Origin: JBIQJD01 sp044507695
Lineage (GTDB): Bacteria; Bacteroidota; Ignavibacteria; Ignavibacteriales; Ignavibacteriaceae
Assembly (NCBI GenBank): GCA_044507695.1
Contig: JBIQJD010000009.1
Span: 1-64,000, forward strand
DNA length: 64,000 bases
Direction of reading: 5' to 3'
In this document: positions 26,572 through 36,300 of the stretch, piece by piece
Position numbering within the stretch: position 1 is the first letter of the stretch
Layout of the letters: every line of letters begins with the position of its first letter
Made by a program: the position numbers and the translations under genes
The notes under the pieces: generated by a model
The model's database searches: none
The model's input: only the letters and a program-made list of their open reading frames with translations
What the model was told of the DNA's origin: nothing

Positions 26572-27279
26572 TCAATTTTCTGTTTTAAGGCGTTCAAATT
26601 TCTGCTTAAATTCTTCAACCTGAAATGCATCATCAACAGAATAACTGCCGATTCCTGTCCGCCTTAAAGAAGAAAGAAGCCCGCCGCAGCCAAGCATTTC
26701 ACCAAAATCATTTGCAATCACTCTAATGTAAGTACCTTTGCTGCAAATAATTTCAAAATGAATTTCAGGAAGATTTATTTCTTTTATTTCAAACTTAGAA
26801 ACATTTACCAATCTTGGTTCACGCTCAACGGATTTACCTTTACGTGCAAGATTGTATAGAGTTTTACCGCCAAGCTTAATTGCAGAATACATAGGCGGCA
26901 CCTGGTAAATATCCCCGGTAAATTTATTCTTCATGTTCAAAATATCTTCGTCAGAAACATCAACTTTTTTATTTATTAATATTTCTGTTTCAAGATCCAT
27001 TGAAGGAGATGATTTGCCAAGCAGGATTGTTCCGGTGTAAGTTTTTTCCTGTTCCTGGTGAATATTAATCTCCTTGGTTTTTTTGCCGGTACAAAGTATC
27101 AGCAGTCCTGTTGCCATCGGATCGAGAGTTCCTGCATGCCCAACTTTTTTTACACCGGTTACTTTACGAACTTCATGAACAACCTTAAACGAAGACCAGT
27201 ATTGAGGTTTATCAATTAATAAAGCTTCGCCGGATTGAAAGTCTATATTAGTAAGATCAGTTGTCTTCCTGGTTATCAT
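26572..27279 (-). CDS. truB: tRNA pseudouridine(55) synthase
   Basis: The 235-aa enzyme modifies U55 in the T-loop of tRNAs. The catalytic motif is VGHAGTLDPMATGLL with nucleophile Asp53; YEGxxLL-type contacts appear as IDKPQYWSSF, and YSAIKLGGKTLYNLARKG and SKGTYIRVIANDFGE are typical. It is shorter than E. coli TruB because the C-terminal PUA part is minimal. Its start overlaps the rbfA end by 23 bp. Confidence 0.96.
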   Translation of the reverse strand: MITRKTTDLTNIDFQSGEALLIDKPQYWSSFKVVHEVRKVTGVKKVGHAGTLDPMATGLLILCTGKKTKEINIHQEQEKTYTGTILLGKSSPSMDLETEILINKKVDVSDEDILNMKNKFTGDIYQVPPMYSAIKLGGKTLYNLARKGKSVEREPRLVNVSKFEIKEINLPEIHFEIICSKGTYIRVIANDFGEMLGCGGLLSSLRRTGIGSYSVDDAFQVEEFKQKFERLKTEN

Positions 27280-27631
27280 TATCGGGATTTATTTCAGATT
27301 GATGGATTTGTTTAAAAATACCGTCAATCTTTTCAACATAATCAAGCGTATCATCTATAAAGAATTTAAGTTCCGGTACAAATTTAATTCTAATCCGGTG
27401 AGCCAGTTCAGAACGGATAAACCCGGATGATGATTTCACCTTATTCAAAACTGTATCACGTTTATCTTTTTGAAAAACTGAGATATATATTCGTGCAATT
27501 TTTAAATCAGGGCTTACTTTAACATTTGTTATAGTAATAAAACCTAAATCAGGGTCCTGAATTTTATGAAGAAAGATTAAACTGATTTCTTCTTTAATCA
27601 GGTTTTCAACTTTATCTATCCTGTGAGACAT
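27257..27631 (-). CDS. rbfA: Ribosome-binding factor A
   Basis: The 124-aa KH-like protein helps mature the 30S subunit. It begins SHRIDKVENLIKEEISLIF and contains GFITITNVKVSPDLKIARIYISVF and the ELKFFIDDTLDYVEKI region typical of the family. It is placed between infB and truB as in most bacteria, but separated from infB by 107 bp that contain a palindrome. Confidence 0.96.
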   Translation of the reverse strand: MSHRIDKVENLIKEEISLIFLHKIQDPDLGFITITNVKVSPDLKIARIYISVFQKDKRDTVLNKVKSSSGFIRSELAHRIRIKFVPELKFFIDDTLDYVEKIDGIFKQIHQSEINPDNDNQEDN

Positions 27632-27665
27632 ATAATCATCTCCTTATACACTGCAAGATTACAAG

Positions 27666-27683
27666 GCCTGTCTGCAGGCAGGC
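27666..27683. repeat. 18-bp palindrome between infB and rbfA
   Basis: GCCTGTCTGCAGGCAGGC is self-complementary apart from G-U positions and is far more GC-rich than its surroundings. It lies in the 107-bp gap in an otherwise tight operon, flanked by AT-rich sequence in which AAGATT, TTGTAA and CAAAT words recur. It is probably a dispersed intergenic repeat or an mRNA processing hairpin. There is no U-tract, so it is not an obvious terminator. Confidence 0.5.
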
Positions 27684-27738
27684 TGCAAGATTGTAAATCT
27701 CAAATTCACAAATAACATCTTGTAATTTGCAAATTCTA

Positions 27739-30372
27739 TTAAACTAACTTTTTCTTTGTCTCTACTATTTTATAAGCTTCAATTATATCGCCAACTTTTA
27801 TATCATTAAAATTAGCAATGTTCAAACCGCACTCATAACCGGCATCAACTTCACGTACATCATCTTTAAATCTTTTAAGAGAAGCTATTTCGCCTTCATG
27901 ATAAACTATGCCATCACGAATTAAACGCACCTTACTGTTTCTTGTAATCTTACCTTCTTGAACATAACATCCTGCAACTGTTCCGAATTTAGGGACTTTA
28001 AATGTTTCTCTTATTTCAAGGGTTGCAGTAACTTCTTCTGAAAGAACAGGAGACAACAATCCTTCAAGTGCGGATTTTACTTCATTGATTGCATCATAAA
28101 TAACGCTGTATAATCTTATATCTACTTTTTGTGTTTCAGCAAGTTTTCTTGCGTTAAGATTTGGTCTCACATGGAATCCAACAATAATTGCATCTGATGC
28201 AGCAGCTAACAAGACATCACTTTCAGAAATACCGCCAACACCTTTATGAATTACTCTAACTACAACTTCCTGGTTAGATAATTTCATAAGGGAATCTGAA
28301 AGTGCTTCAACTGAACCATCCACATCACCTTTAACAATAAGCGGAAGTTCTTTAACTCCGCCAAGACTAATTTGTTTTGCAATTTCATCAAGTGTAATAT
28401 GATGCACCTGTTTCTGTTCCTGTTCACGTTTAAGCTGCTGGCGTTTAATACCAATTTCTCTTGCATCTCTTTCGGAATTAACTACAACGAATGTATCGCC
28501 GGCCTGCGGAGCGCCTTCAAATCCAAGCACAAGTGCTGGTGTTGAAGGTCCGGCTTCTTCAATTTTCTTACCGCGTTCATCAAACATTGCACGCACCTTG
28601 CCCTGGTAAATTCCGGCAACAAAAGGATCACCAACACGCAGTGTTCCTTTTTGAACGAGAATAGTTCCTGTAATTCCTCTTCCTTTATCAAGTTCAGATT
28701 CAACAACAACGCCGCGTGCTTTTCTGTCAGGATTAGCTTTCAATTCAAGAAGATCAGCTTCAAGCAGAATAACTTCAAGCAGATTATCAATATTAAGCCC
28801 GGTTTTAGCGGATACCTCAACGCACTGATATTTACCTCCCCACTGTTCAACAAGAATATTTCTATCAGCAAGCTGCTGTTTTATCTTTTCAATATTAGCG
28901 CCGGGTTTATCAACTTTATTGATGGCAATTACAATAGGTACTCTTGCAGCCTGTGCATGATTAATTGCCTCAACTGTTTGAGGCATCACTGCATCATCTG
29001 CCGCAACAATAAGAACAACAATATCTGTCAGCTGTGCACCTCTCGCTCTCATTGCAGTAAATGCTTCGTGTCCCGGTGTATCAAGAAAAGTAATAAACTT
29101 TCCATTGCCAACATCCACTTTGTACGCACCAATGTGCTGTGTAATTCCGCCTGATTCACCGGCAACAACATTTGTTCTTCTTATATAATCAAGAAGAGAA
29201 GTTTTACCGTGATCAACATGTCCCATAATTGTAACAACCGGTGAACGGGGTTTGAGAGTTTCCGGATCATCGGGAGTATCCTCAAGAGCTTCAGAAGTGT
29301 ACTCTTTTTGAAATTCTACTTCAAAACCAAATTCATCAGCAACAAGAGTAATTGTTTCTACATCAAGCCTTTGATTAATTGAAACCATCAAACCAAGTTC
29401 AATACATTTTGAAATTACATCACCAACCGGAACATTCATCAGGTTTGCAAGTTCACTTACGGCAATAAATTCTGTAACAGCAATTTTCCGCTGTTCAAGT
29501 TCTCTCAGCTCCTGCCTTCTTTCTTCTTCTGCTTCACGTTCTTTCCTTTTCTTTTTCCTTATGCTTGCCCTGCCTGAAGCAATTGAATCTTCCATGCTGA
29601 GCATGGTTTTGCGAATAGTTTCTTTAACTTCTTTTTGATCTATTTCAAATTTCTTAACACGTTTTTTCTTTTTAGCTACTGCATTATCTTCAGTTGGAGC
29701 ATCAACCGGCTTTTTCTTTGCTTTTGGTTTTTTCTTTTTCTTTACTACTTCAGAAACAACAGTCTTTTCTTTCTCCTGCGGAACTTCGGTTTTCTCAACT
29801 TTCTTTTCTTCCTCAAGATCAATTCTGCCAATAACTGTTAAGCCTTTGCGTTTGTTCGCTTCTGCTTCTTTTGGAGTAATAAAATGTTGTGCTTCAACCG
29901 GCTGGTCTTTTTCTTCCTCCTGCGGCTGTTCAACAACCGGCTGTTCATCAGGAATTTCAGAGACTTCAGCTGCTTCGGCTGCGGTTTCAACCGGAGGCTG
30001 TTCAGCTGCGGGTTCAGAAACTGCCGGTTCCGGTTCAATTATTTTTTCTTCAACTTTAACTTCAACAGGCGGGGTTTCCTGCGGCTGTTCTTTTGCTTTT
30101 TCTTTCTGCTCTACCTCTTCAGCTTCGGCTTTTTCTGATCTTTTCTTATTGAACTCCGCAAGCTTTTTATAATGCTTTTCTGCTTTCTCAATATCTTTTT
30201 TAAAATGATCATTTATATCAGCTATCATTTCTTCAGTAAGAGGAGTATTGATTTTTCCTGCCTCTACTTTATATCCCTTTTTAATAAGGAATTCAATGAT
30301 AACCTCTGTAGAAAGATTAATTTCAGCAGCGAATTTATATAATCTGACTTTTTTGGTTTTGGTTTCAGCCAT
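27739..30372 (-). CDS. infB: Translation initiation factor IF-2
   Basis: The 877-aa GTPase delivers initiator tRNA to the ribosome. The N-terminal IF2_N-like helix lies at about 8-50. A long low-complexity Glu/Pro/Lys region (about 60-285) follows, then the second IF2_N. The G domain has VTIMGHVDHGKTSLLDYI (P-loop near residue 383), FLDTPGHEAFTAMRARGA and INKVDKP, followed by domains II to IV to the C-terminus. The low-complexity linker is typical and of variable length in this lineage. It starts 21 bp after nusA. Confidence 0.98.
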   Translation of the reverse strand: MAETKTKKVRLYKFAAEINLSTEVIIEFLIKKGYKVEAGKINTPLTEEMIADINDHFKKDIEKAEKHYKKLAEFNKKRSEKAEAEEVEQKEKAKEQPQETPPVEVKVEEKIIEPEPAVSEPAAEQPPVETAAEAAEVSEIPDEQPVVEQPQEEEKDQPVEAQHFITPKEAEANKRKGLTVIGRIDLEEEKKVEKTEVPQEKEKTVVSEVVKKKKKPKAKKKPVDAPTEDNAVAKKKKRVKKFEIDQKEVKETIRKTMLSMEDSIASGRASIRKKKRKEREAEEERRQELRELEQRKIAVTEFIAVSELANLMNVPVGDVISKCIELGLMVSINQRLDVETITLVADEFGFEVEFQKEYTSEALEDTPDDPETLKPRSPVVTIMGHVDHGKTSLLDYIRRTNVVAGESGGITQHIGAYKVDVGNGKFITFLDTPGHEAFTAMRARGAQLTDIVVLIVAADDAVMPQTVEAINHAQAARVPIVIAINKVDKPGANIEKIKQQLADRNILVEQWGGKYQCVEVSAKTGLNIDNLLEVILLEADLLELKANPDRKARGVVVESELDKGRGITGTILVQKGTLRVGDPFVAGIYQGKVRAMFDERGKKIEEAGPSTPALVLGFEGAPQAGDTFVVVNSERDAREIGIKRQQLKREQEQKQVHHITLDEIAKQISLGGVKELPLIVKGDVDGSVEALSDSLMKLSNQEVVVRVIHKGVGGISESDVLLAAASDAIIVGFHVRPNLNARKLAETQKVDIRLYSVIYDAINEVKSALEGLLSPVLSEEVTATLEIRETFKVPKFGTVAGCYVQEGKITRNSKVRLIRDGIVYHEGEIASLKRFKDDVREVDAGYECGLNIANFNDIKVGDIIEAYKIVETKKKLV

Positions 30373-30393
30373 AATTTCTTTTTTTTGTTTCTA

Positions 30394-31641
30394 CTATTCT
30401 TCTTCTTCAAACTGAGATTTTATTATCTCGATAATCTCTGCAATTTTCTCTTCATCAAGTCCTTCAATCTCTTTAAGTTTTTCTGGTCCGGCAGTAAGAA
30501 CTTCGATGGCTGTATCATATCTGTGATTAATTAATAATTCATAAATATCTGCGCCAAGTTCTTCTTTAAGGTCTATTAATTCAATGTCTTCTTCATATTC
30601 TTCAAACGGTTTTTCTTCACGGAGAATTTCAATTTCATAGCCTGTTAGTTTCATTGCAAGGCGAATGTTGACACCGTTTCTTCCAACGATTAGTGAAACC
30701 TGATCACTGTCAGCGGTAACAACAGCTTTTTTAGCTGCGGTATCAACTTCAATTTTCTTTAGCTTTGCAGGTGCTAAAGATTTTTGAATAAATGTTACCG
30801 GGTCATCAGAGTAATTTATAACATCAATGTTTTCATTGTTCAACTCTCTCACTATTGCGTGAATTCTAACACCTTTCATTCCAACGCATGCACCAACAGC
30901 ATCAATTCTTTTATCCTGTGATTCAACTGCAATTTTTGCACGTTCACCAGGTTCCCGGGCAATTGCTTTTATATCAATTATACCGTCATAAATTTCGGGA
31001 ATTTCAATTTCAAATAATCTTCTTAAAAACATATTATCCGCTCTTGAAATAATTATAAGCGGACCGCTGTTTCCTTTCTTAACTTCTTTAACAATTGCGC
31101 GAACAGTTTCACCTTTCTTATATCTTTCATAAGGAATCTGTTCATGTCTGGGAAGAATCAATTCATTCTTATTATGATTTACAAGTATATCATTTTTTCT
31201 GATCTGGTATATATCACCCACAACAATTTCACCAAGCAGTTCTTTGTACTCATTGTAAATTATATCTTTTTCTATCTCGCGTATTTTCTGATTAAGACTT
31301 TGCTTAGCTAAAGTAATAAGTCTTCTTCCAAGAGAAGGAAGTTCAATTTTTTCTACGTAATCTTCACCAACTTCAAGTTCGTCAGGATTTCCTTTACGTT
31401 CAACTTCTTCAATACTTATCTGTGTGTTTGGATCTTCAACTGTTTCAACTATTTCTCTTTCAAGAAATATTTCAATATCACCTCTATCCATATTAACAAC
31501 TACATCGTATTTAGCATCTTCACCATATTTTTTACGAACAAGCAAGCCGAAAATTTCTTCAAGAATACCGGCAAGCACATCTTTATCAATACCTTTATCG
31601 CGAACCATTTGTGCAAACGATTCAACTATATCGAAGTTCAT
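30394..31641 (-). CDS. nusA: Transcription termination/antitermination factor NusA
   Basis: The 415-aa protein contains the N-terminal RNA polymerase-binding domain (about 1-125), an S1 domain (about 135-200, with GETVRAIVKEVKKGN), KH1 (RIDAVGACVGMKGVRIHAIVREL) and KH2 (VSLIVGRNGVNIRLAMKLTGYEIEI). A short acidic helix-hairpin tail ends in EEEE. It has one C-terminal repeat-like segment rather than the two acidic repeats of enterobacteria. It follows rimP by 15 bp. Confidence 0.97.
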   Translation of the reverse strand: MNFDIVESFAQMVRDKGIDKDVLAGILEEIFGLLVRKKYGEDAKYDVVVNMDRGDIEIFLEREIVETVEDPNTQISIEEVERKGNPDELEVGEDYVEKIELPSLGRRLITLAKQSLNQKIREIEKDIIYNEYKELLGEIVVGDIYQIRKNDILVNHNKNELILPRHEQIPYERYKKGETVRAIVKEVKKGNSGPLIIISRADNMFLRRLFEIEIPEIYDGIIDIKAIAREPGERAKIAVESQDKRIDAVGACVGMKGVRIHAIVRELNNENIDVINYSDDPVTFIQKSLAPAKLKKIEVDTAAKKAVVTADSDQVSLIVGRNGVNIRLAMKLTGYEIEILREEKPFEEYEEDIELIDLKEELGADIYELLINHRYDTAIEVLTAGPEKLKEIEGLDEEKIAEIIEIIKSQFEEEE

Positions 31642-31656
31642 TCTTTTGTTCCTCCG

Positions 31657-32133
31657 CTAAGAAAAACTGATTATTACTTTAGCTTTTTTAATGTTATTAA
31701 AATTAATTTTTATTTCAGATTGATTATTCAATTTAAAGATCAAATCTTCTCCATCAACAGAAATTAACTTACCGGTAATCTTTTTTGTTTCACCCGGTGC
31801 ATCGGTATTTTCAGGATCTTGTTTAGTATAACTAACCTCAAATTTCCGGTTGATGTGTTTGGGAAATTGTTTCAGGTACTTTAAAGGTCTGTCAACTCCC
31901 GGGGAAGAAACATCGAGGCGGTAAGATGTATCTATCGATTCTTCCAGTTGCGAATTGATTTCTCTGCTGACAAGCGCACAGTCCTCAGCGGAAATATTTT
32001 TTTCGCCATCAATATAAATTTCAAAAATTCTGTTGTTTGTTGTTCCTCTGAATTGCAGATCAATTAAAAAGAATCCATTCTTTTCAACAGCTTCTCTGAT
32101 AATATTTTTAATTTTTTCATCTTGTAAATTCAT
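31657..32133 (-). CDS. rimP: Ribosome maturation factor RimP
   Basis: The 158-aa protein is needed for 30S assembly. Typical features are FFLIDLQFRGTTNNRIFEIYIDGEKNISAEDCALVSREI and the YRLDVSSPGVDRPLKYLKQF motif, then a C-terminal Sm-like barrel. It is the first gene of the rimP-nusA-infB operon. No convincing Shine-Dalgarno site lies in the six bases between the terminator-like hairpin at 32140-32163 and the ATG, so initiation may be unusual or the start weakly translated. Confidence 0.96.
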   Translation of the reverse strand: MNLQDEKIKNIIREAVEKNGFFLIDLQFRGTTNNRIFEIYIDGEKNISAEDCALVSREINSQLEESIDTSYRLDVSSPGVDRPLKYLKQFPKHINRKFEVSYTKQDPENTDAPGETKKITGKLISVDGEDLIFKLNNQSEIKINFNNIKKAKVIISFS

Positions 32134-32139
32134 AGAAAC

Positions 32140-32163
32140 AAAAATCGCCCTATATGAGGGCGA
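32140..32163 (-). terminator. Terminator-like hairpin directly before rimP
   Basis: On the minus strand, TCGCCCT and AGGGCGA form a 7-bp stem with a short loop, followed at once by UUUUU. The U-run ends only six bases before the rimP ATG. It could end transcripts from upstream, or act as an attenuator of the operon that encodes NusA itself. The AGGG of the 3' stem arm is the only nearby purine run that resembles a ribosome binding site. Confidence 0.7.
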
Positions 32164-32770
32164 TAACTGAACCCAAATGTAATATTAATTTTTCCAACTT
32201 GCAAGGAAACCGGAATGCTGAAAAACGCTGCCGAAAGTCTACTCACCCTAGTTTACCAGAATTGCTTAAGCTCACATATCAGTAAAATGGCATTCATTAG
32301 CTTAAGGGCAGAAACTCGTACTCATTTCTCAGATTCTTAAAAGTATTTCAGGAAGAAGAAAAGAATTTCTTCTTCTGGCCAGATTCTTTTTCTCATTCCG
32401 ATTTAATATGGTTCTGTTTTTGGTTTTAGTAGTTCAATAGTTCGCTGCATATTCATACTGCTGCCCGGAATAAAATATTTTTTTGAAGAAGTCGTAAAAC
32501 TTCAACTGCTTTTATGTTCAGGTTCTGATGCCCGATGGAGATTATATGCTAAGCTTTTATGAAATCATAATCCGATCCTCAAGCCAATTTTTATCTGCTT
32601 CCGAAAATCACTTCATAAACAAAGAATTACTTAACAAATTTGAAATAACACTGCATGCAGGAAAATCTTTAAAGATACTTTTTGATACTTCATAGATGAG
32701 AAGATGAATAACCCGCCAGGAATAAGTTAAGATGAGCAAGGATAAGATATAAATTTGAAAGGGAACAGCT
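32164..32770. other. Non-coding region between divergent rimP and the 32771 surface gene
   Basis: About 600 bp without a convincing coding frame. It must hold the promoters of the translation operon (leftward) and of the surface protein gene (rightward). A perfect 10-bp hairpin, GAAGAAGAAA/TTTCTTCTTC with an AGAA loop, lies at 32352-32375, followed by pyrimidine-rich sequence that could make it a rightward terminator. The word GCTTAAG occurs at both ends of the 32267-32309 stretch. No tRNA such as the metY of E. coli is seen. Confidence 0.5.
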
Positions 32771-35700
32771 ATGAAACTAAAGTTACACTCATCCGGAATA
32801 TTAAAATATTCCATGATTTTTTGCCTTCTACTATTTACTTCAATTACTGCACAGGATTTAGATAACAAGGGCAAAGATTTTATAATCGGATTTCTTCCAA
32901 ACCTAAGCGCGCCAACAATTGAACTTCACCTTACCGCTGATGCAAATACAATGGTAACTATAAACTATCCGGTTAATTCACCAACATTTACAACAACAGT
33001 TGCAGTTGCCCCCGGTAATGTTACTATAGTAAGTTTACCTTCATCATCAGCACAAAGCTGGATACCGAGCACAGCTCAAAATAATGCCGTAAGAGCATTT
33101 GCGGATGATGAATTTGTCTGCTATATGATTAACCGATCAACCGCTACTTCAGATGCTGCATTAGCTCTTCCAATAGATGTAATGAACACTGAATATATTG
33201 TAATGACATACAACAGCATAATTGTGCCGCAGGATAGAAGTGAGTTTGTTGTATTTGCTGGATTTGATAATACAACTGTTACTATAACTCCTAAGCAAAA
33301 TCTTGTAGGAGGATTTGCAGCAGGTACTTCGTTCAATGTTATACTCAATAAAGGGGAAGGATTTTTAGGTCAGAGTACAATAAACGGTGCTGCCGGAGAT
33401 TTAACCGGAACAATAATTTCTTCAGATAAACCTGTGGGAATGAGCAACGGAAATCTCTGTACGAATGTTCCACCGGATATTACTTTTTGCGATCATATTT
33501 TTGAAGTAGCACAGCCTGTTCAAACATGGGGCAATGAAATTTATGTTGCTAATCTTCCAAACAGACCGGGAGGAACGATATACAGGATTGCAGCTTCACA
33601 GGATAATACCAATGTAATGATGGACGGAGTTTTATTAGCTAATATGGATAGAGGTGAATTTGTTGAATCAGCTATGATTCCCGGCAGCCATGTATTCTCA
33701 GGAGATAAACCGATCTATGTTGCACAATATATGACCGGTGACAGCAACCCTAACGCTGACCAGGGTGATCCTGCCATGGGGAATATGATTCCGAGTGAAC
33801 AATATCTCAGCGCATATACATTTTCAACTGTTGGTGCAAACCAATTTGTAAAAAACTTTGTTACAATTATTGCACGGAATACAGATGTGGGATCGCTTCA
33901 GCTTGATGGTGCTGCAATTCCAGCCGGTGAATTTACTCCAATTGCCGGAACAGTATTTTCTTCAACTATACAGGAGATAACATCGGGCACACATACAACT
34001 GCTTCAATAAACGGGCATGGTATTACTGTTGAAGGAATCAATAATTTTGATTCTTACATTTATCCCGGCGGAGCGAGATTTAAATTTATTAATCCTGTAG
34101 GCGATGCAAATCCACCAATTTGCAGCATTGAAATACTACAAAATACTGTAAATGGAACCGCAACAGATAACCGGCCGAGTGAGGATACAAATAATAATGA
34201 TGCACTTGATCCAGGTGAAGATTTAAATGGGAACGGATTAATTGATGAAGATACAGGAATCTTTTTTGTGGTGCTGGAACCAGGAAGTGTAAATCTTCAA
34301 ATAACTGTAAATCCGTTTGTACCAGGTGCGTCATCAGTTAATTACCAGGTAAGTTTAATTGATCCTAATCTTCCCGGAAACGGAACAGTTACCGCTACTG
34401 ATGGAGCTGGTAATACATGCAGTGAAGAAATTCAGCTTGGAGAACCGGTTAAACTTGAAGGACAATCATTCATTGCAGTATTGCTTGGCAAGAACGAAGT
34501 ACCACCAGTAGATGTTGATGTTTCAGGCGGTGGTATGTTTATACTGAATGAAACACATGATTCTCTTTTCTTTTGGATTAGAATCTGCGAACTAACCTGT
34601 CCCTTTACAGCAGCCCATTTTCATAAAGGTGCTCCCGGTGTTGCCGGACCTATCGTAAAAACTTTAACTCCCGTGTTTGTTCAGGATGGTGAAAGCTACG
34701 TTGCTCAGGGTGTCTGGACAAGTTCAGATGCAGAACCTTTAACTCCGGCTCTCGTTGCTGATCTTCTCAATGGTGATATCTATGTTAACGCTCATACAAC
34801 GGGTTATCCAACCGGTGAGATAAGAGGACAATTAACCTGGGATGAGCCTGTAGAACTTTATGCAAATCTTGATGGTGCACAGGAAGTTCCGCCTGTTCTA
34901 ACAGCAGGCAGTGGTGAAGGCAGTTTTACTCTAAATGGTAATGGTACCGAACTTGAATATGAAGTTATGGTAGAAAATCTCTCAGCTGATATCTCAGTTT
35001 CTCATTTCCACAGAGCTCCTTTTGGTGTAGCCGGACCTGTTGTAAGAGGAATTGATTTTGTTGGAAACACATCAACCGGTATATGGAAGAATACCGATGC
35101 TCAGCCGCTTACTCCTTCTCTTGTTGCCGATCTTTTAGGCTGCTGGATATATGTTAATGTTCACACTCCTAATCATCCTGCAGGTGAAATAAGAGGACAA
35201 CTATTTAAGACCAAGGAAGTTCAGCAGAGTTATATGACCGTTTGGGCTGCCAAGAGTAATGAAGCTCAGGATAATTCAGTGTTTTCTTTCTACAACCTTG
35301 CAGAAGGAAATGAATTCAGGAAGGATGAAGGAGATATTATTGGATACATTGGTAAAAAGAATATTGTTGATCTCACAATTGATATCGGCGGTAATTTCTA
35401 CTTTCTGAATAATTCCTGGACATCTGTCCTGTTCAGGATAAACCCGGATGATATTGATTTTGATCCTTCTACTCCTCTTAAGGCAAAACATGTTGGAAGG
35501 ATAAGAACATCTGAGGAAAATCTTATTGATGTTTCAAACATTCGTTTCATCAGAGGAAAGCTTTACGCAATAAATAATGAGAACAACAAACTCTATGAAG
35601 TATCACAGTTTGATGCTTTGGCAAGAGAGATTGCTGAGTTGAGCAGCCTTGAGTCTAAATCAGCAGGATTTACATTAGCAGCAGATGGAAATGTTTACCT

Positions 35701-36295
35701 GTTGAAGAATCTTGATGAGAGCAGAAGTGAAATATGGAAGTTTGACAAATTCCCTTCACCTCAGCTTTCTCTTGTAACAGAAATACCTGCTCTTGATAAA
35801 CTTGAATCTTTCACTGCACATCCAAACGGTAAGTTGTATGCAGCAGATAAACAGAACTTCTATGAGATAAATATTGATGATAAAATTATAGGCATCCTGC
35901 AAAATCATGTTGTTGAGGCAGGCGGACTTGATTTTGATTTCAATACTGAACGGCGGGAAGAGCCTGTAAGTACATTGGAATTTGTTCCACTAAACGGATT
36001 GACAGATGTTAAACCATTCAGCGGTATTCCGGATGCTTACAGTCTTTCACAAAATTATCCTAATCCGTTTAATCCTAATACTAATATCAGGTATTCTCTG
36101 CCGGATGCCGGATTTGTAAGACTGATTGTTTACAATTCACTCGGTGAGATTGTCAGAACGCTTGTGAATGAAAATCTTGATGCCGGTACTTATGAAACTG
36201 TATTTGATGCGTCAGGACTGCCGAGTGGAATTTATATCTGCAAACTTGAAGCTGGTAATTTTAATAGTTCTAGCAAGATGATATTGATGAAATAA
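32771..36295 (+). CDS. Secreted IgGFc-binding/CHRD surface protein with T9SS sorting domain
   Basis: The 1174-aa protein has a signal peptide (cleavage about residue 27, ITAQ). Residues 30-430 match the IgGFc-binding-like N-terminal region (KDFIIGFLPN, DDEFVCYMINRSTATSDAALALP, SEFVVFAGFDNTTVTITP). An Asp/Asn-rich, calcium-loop-like segment lies at about 472-497. Two CHRD domains follow (about 570-690 and 693-812), each with AHFHKG/SHFHRA and a closing GEIRGQL. A propeller-like region leads to a type A T9SS sorting domain from about 1090 (SQNYPNPFNPNTN, GIYICKLEAG). It is probably a surface-anchored or released adhesin-like protein; its ligand is unknown. Confidence 0.88.
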   Translation: MKLKLHSSGILKYSMIFCLLLFTSITAQDLDNKGKDFIIGFLPNLSAPTIELHLTADANTMVTINYPVNSPTFTTTVAVAPGNVTIVSLPSSSAQSWIPSTAQNNAVRAFADDEFVCYMINRSTATSDAALALPIDVMNTEYIVMTYNSIIVPQDRSEFVVFAGFDNTTVTITPKQNLVGGFAAGTSFNVILNKGEGFLGQSTINGAAGDLTGTIISSDKPVGMSNGNLCTNVPPDITFCDHIFEVAQPVQTWGNEIYVANLPNRPGGTIYRIAASQDNTNVMMDGVLLANMDRGEFVESAMIPGSHVFSGDKPIYVAQYMTGDSNPNADQGDPAMGNMIPSEQYLSAYTFSTVGANQFVKNFVTIIARNTDVGSLQLDGAAIPAGEFTPIAGTVFSSTIQEITSGTHTTASINGHGITVEGINNFDSYIYPGGARFKFINPVGDANPPICSIEILQNTVNGTATDNRPSEDTNNNDALDPGEDLNGNGLIDEDTGIFFVVLEPGSVNLQITVNPFVPGASSVNYQVSLIDPNLPGNGTVTATDGAGNTCSEEIQLGEPVKLEGQSFIAVLLGKNEVPPVDVDVSGGGMFILNETHDSLFFWIRICELTCPFTAAHFHKGAPGVAGPIVKTLTPVFVQDGESYVAQGVWTSSDAEPLTPALVADLLNGDIYVNAHTTGYPTGEIRGQLTWDEPVELYANLDGAQEVPPVLTAGSGEGSFTLNGNGTELEYEVMVENLSADISVSHFHRAPFGVAGPVVRGIDFVGNTSTGIWKNTDAQPLTPSLVADLLGCWIYVNVHTPNHPAGEIRGQLFKTKEVQQSYMTVWAAKSNEAQDNSVFSFYNLAEGNEFRKDEGDIIGYIGKKNIVDLTIDIGGNFYFLNNSWTSVLFRINPDDIDFDPSTPLKAKHVGRIRTSEENLIDVSNIRFIRGKLYAINNENNKLYEVSQFDALAREIAELSSLESKSAGFTLAADGNVYLLKNLDESRSEIWKFDKFPSPQLSLVTEIPALDKLESFTAHPNGKLYAADKQNFYEINIDDKIIGILQNHVVEAGGLDFDFNTERREEPVSTLEFVPLNGLTDVKPFSGIPDAYSLSQNYPNPFNPNTNIRYSLPDAGFVRLIVYNSLGEIVRTLVNENLDAGTYETVFDASGLPSGIYICKLEAGNFNSSSKMILMK

Positions 36296-36300
36296 GATAA

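Noticed and set aside
32164..32400. Possible tRNA or SRP/RNase P RNA upstream of rimP
   Set aside because: No cloverleaf, CCA end or conserved core of these RNAs could be found on either strand.
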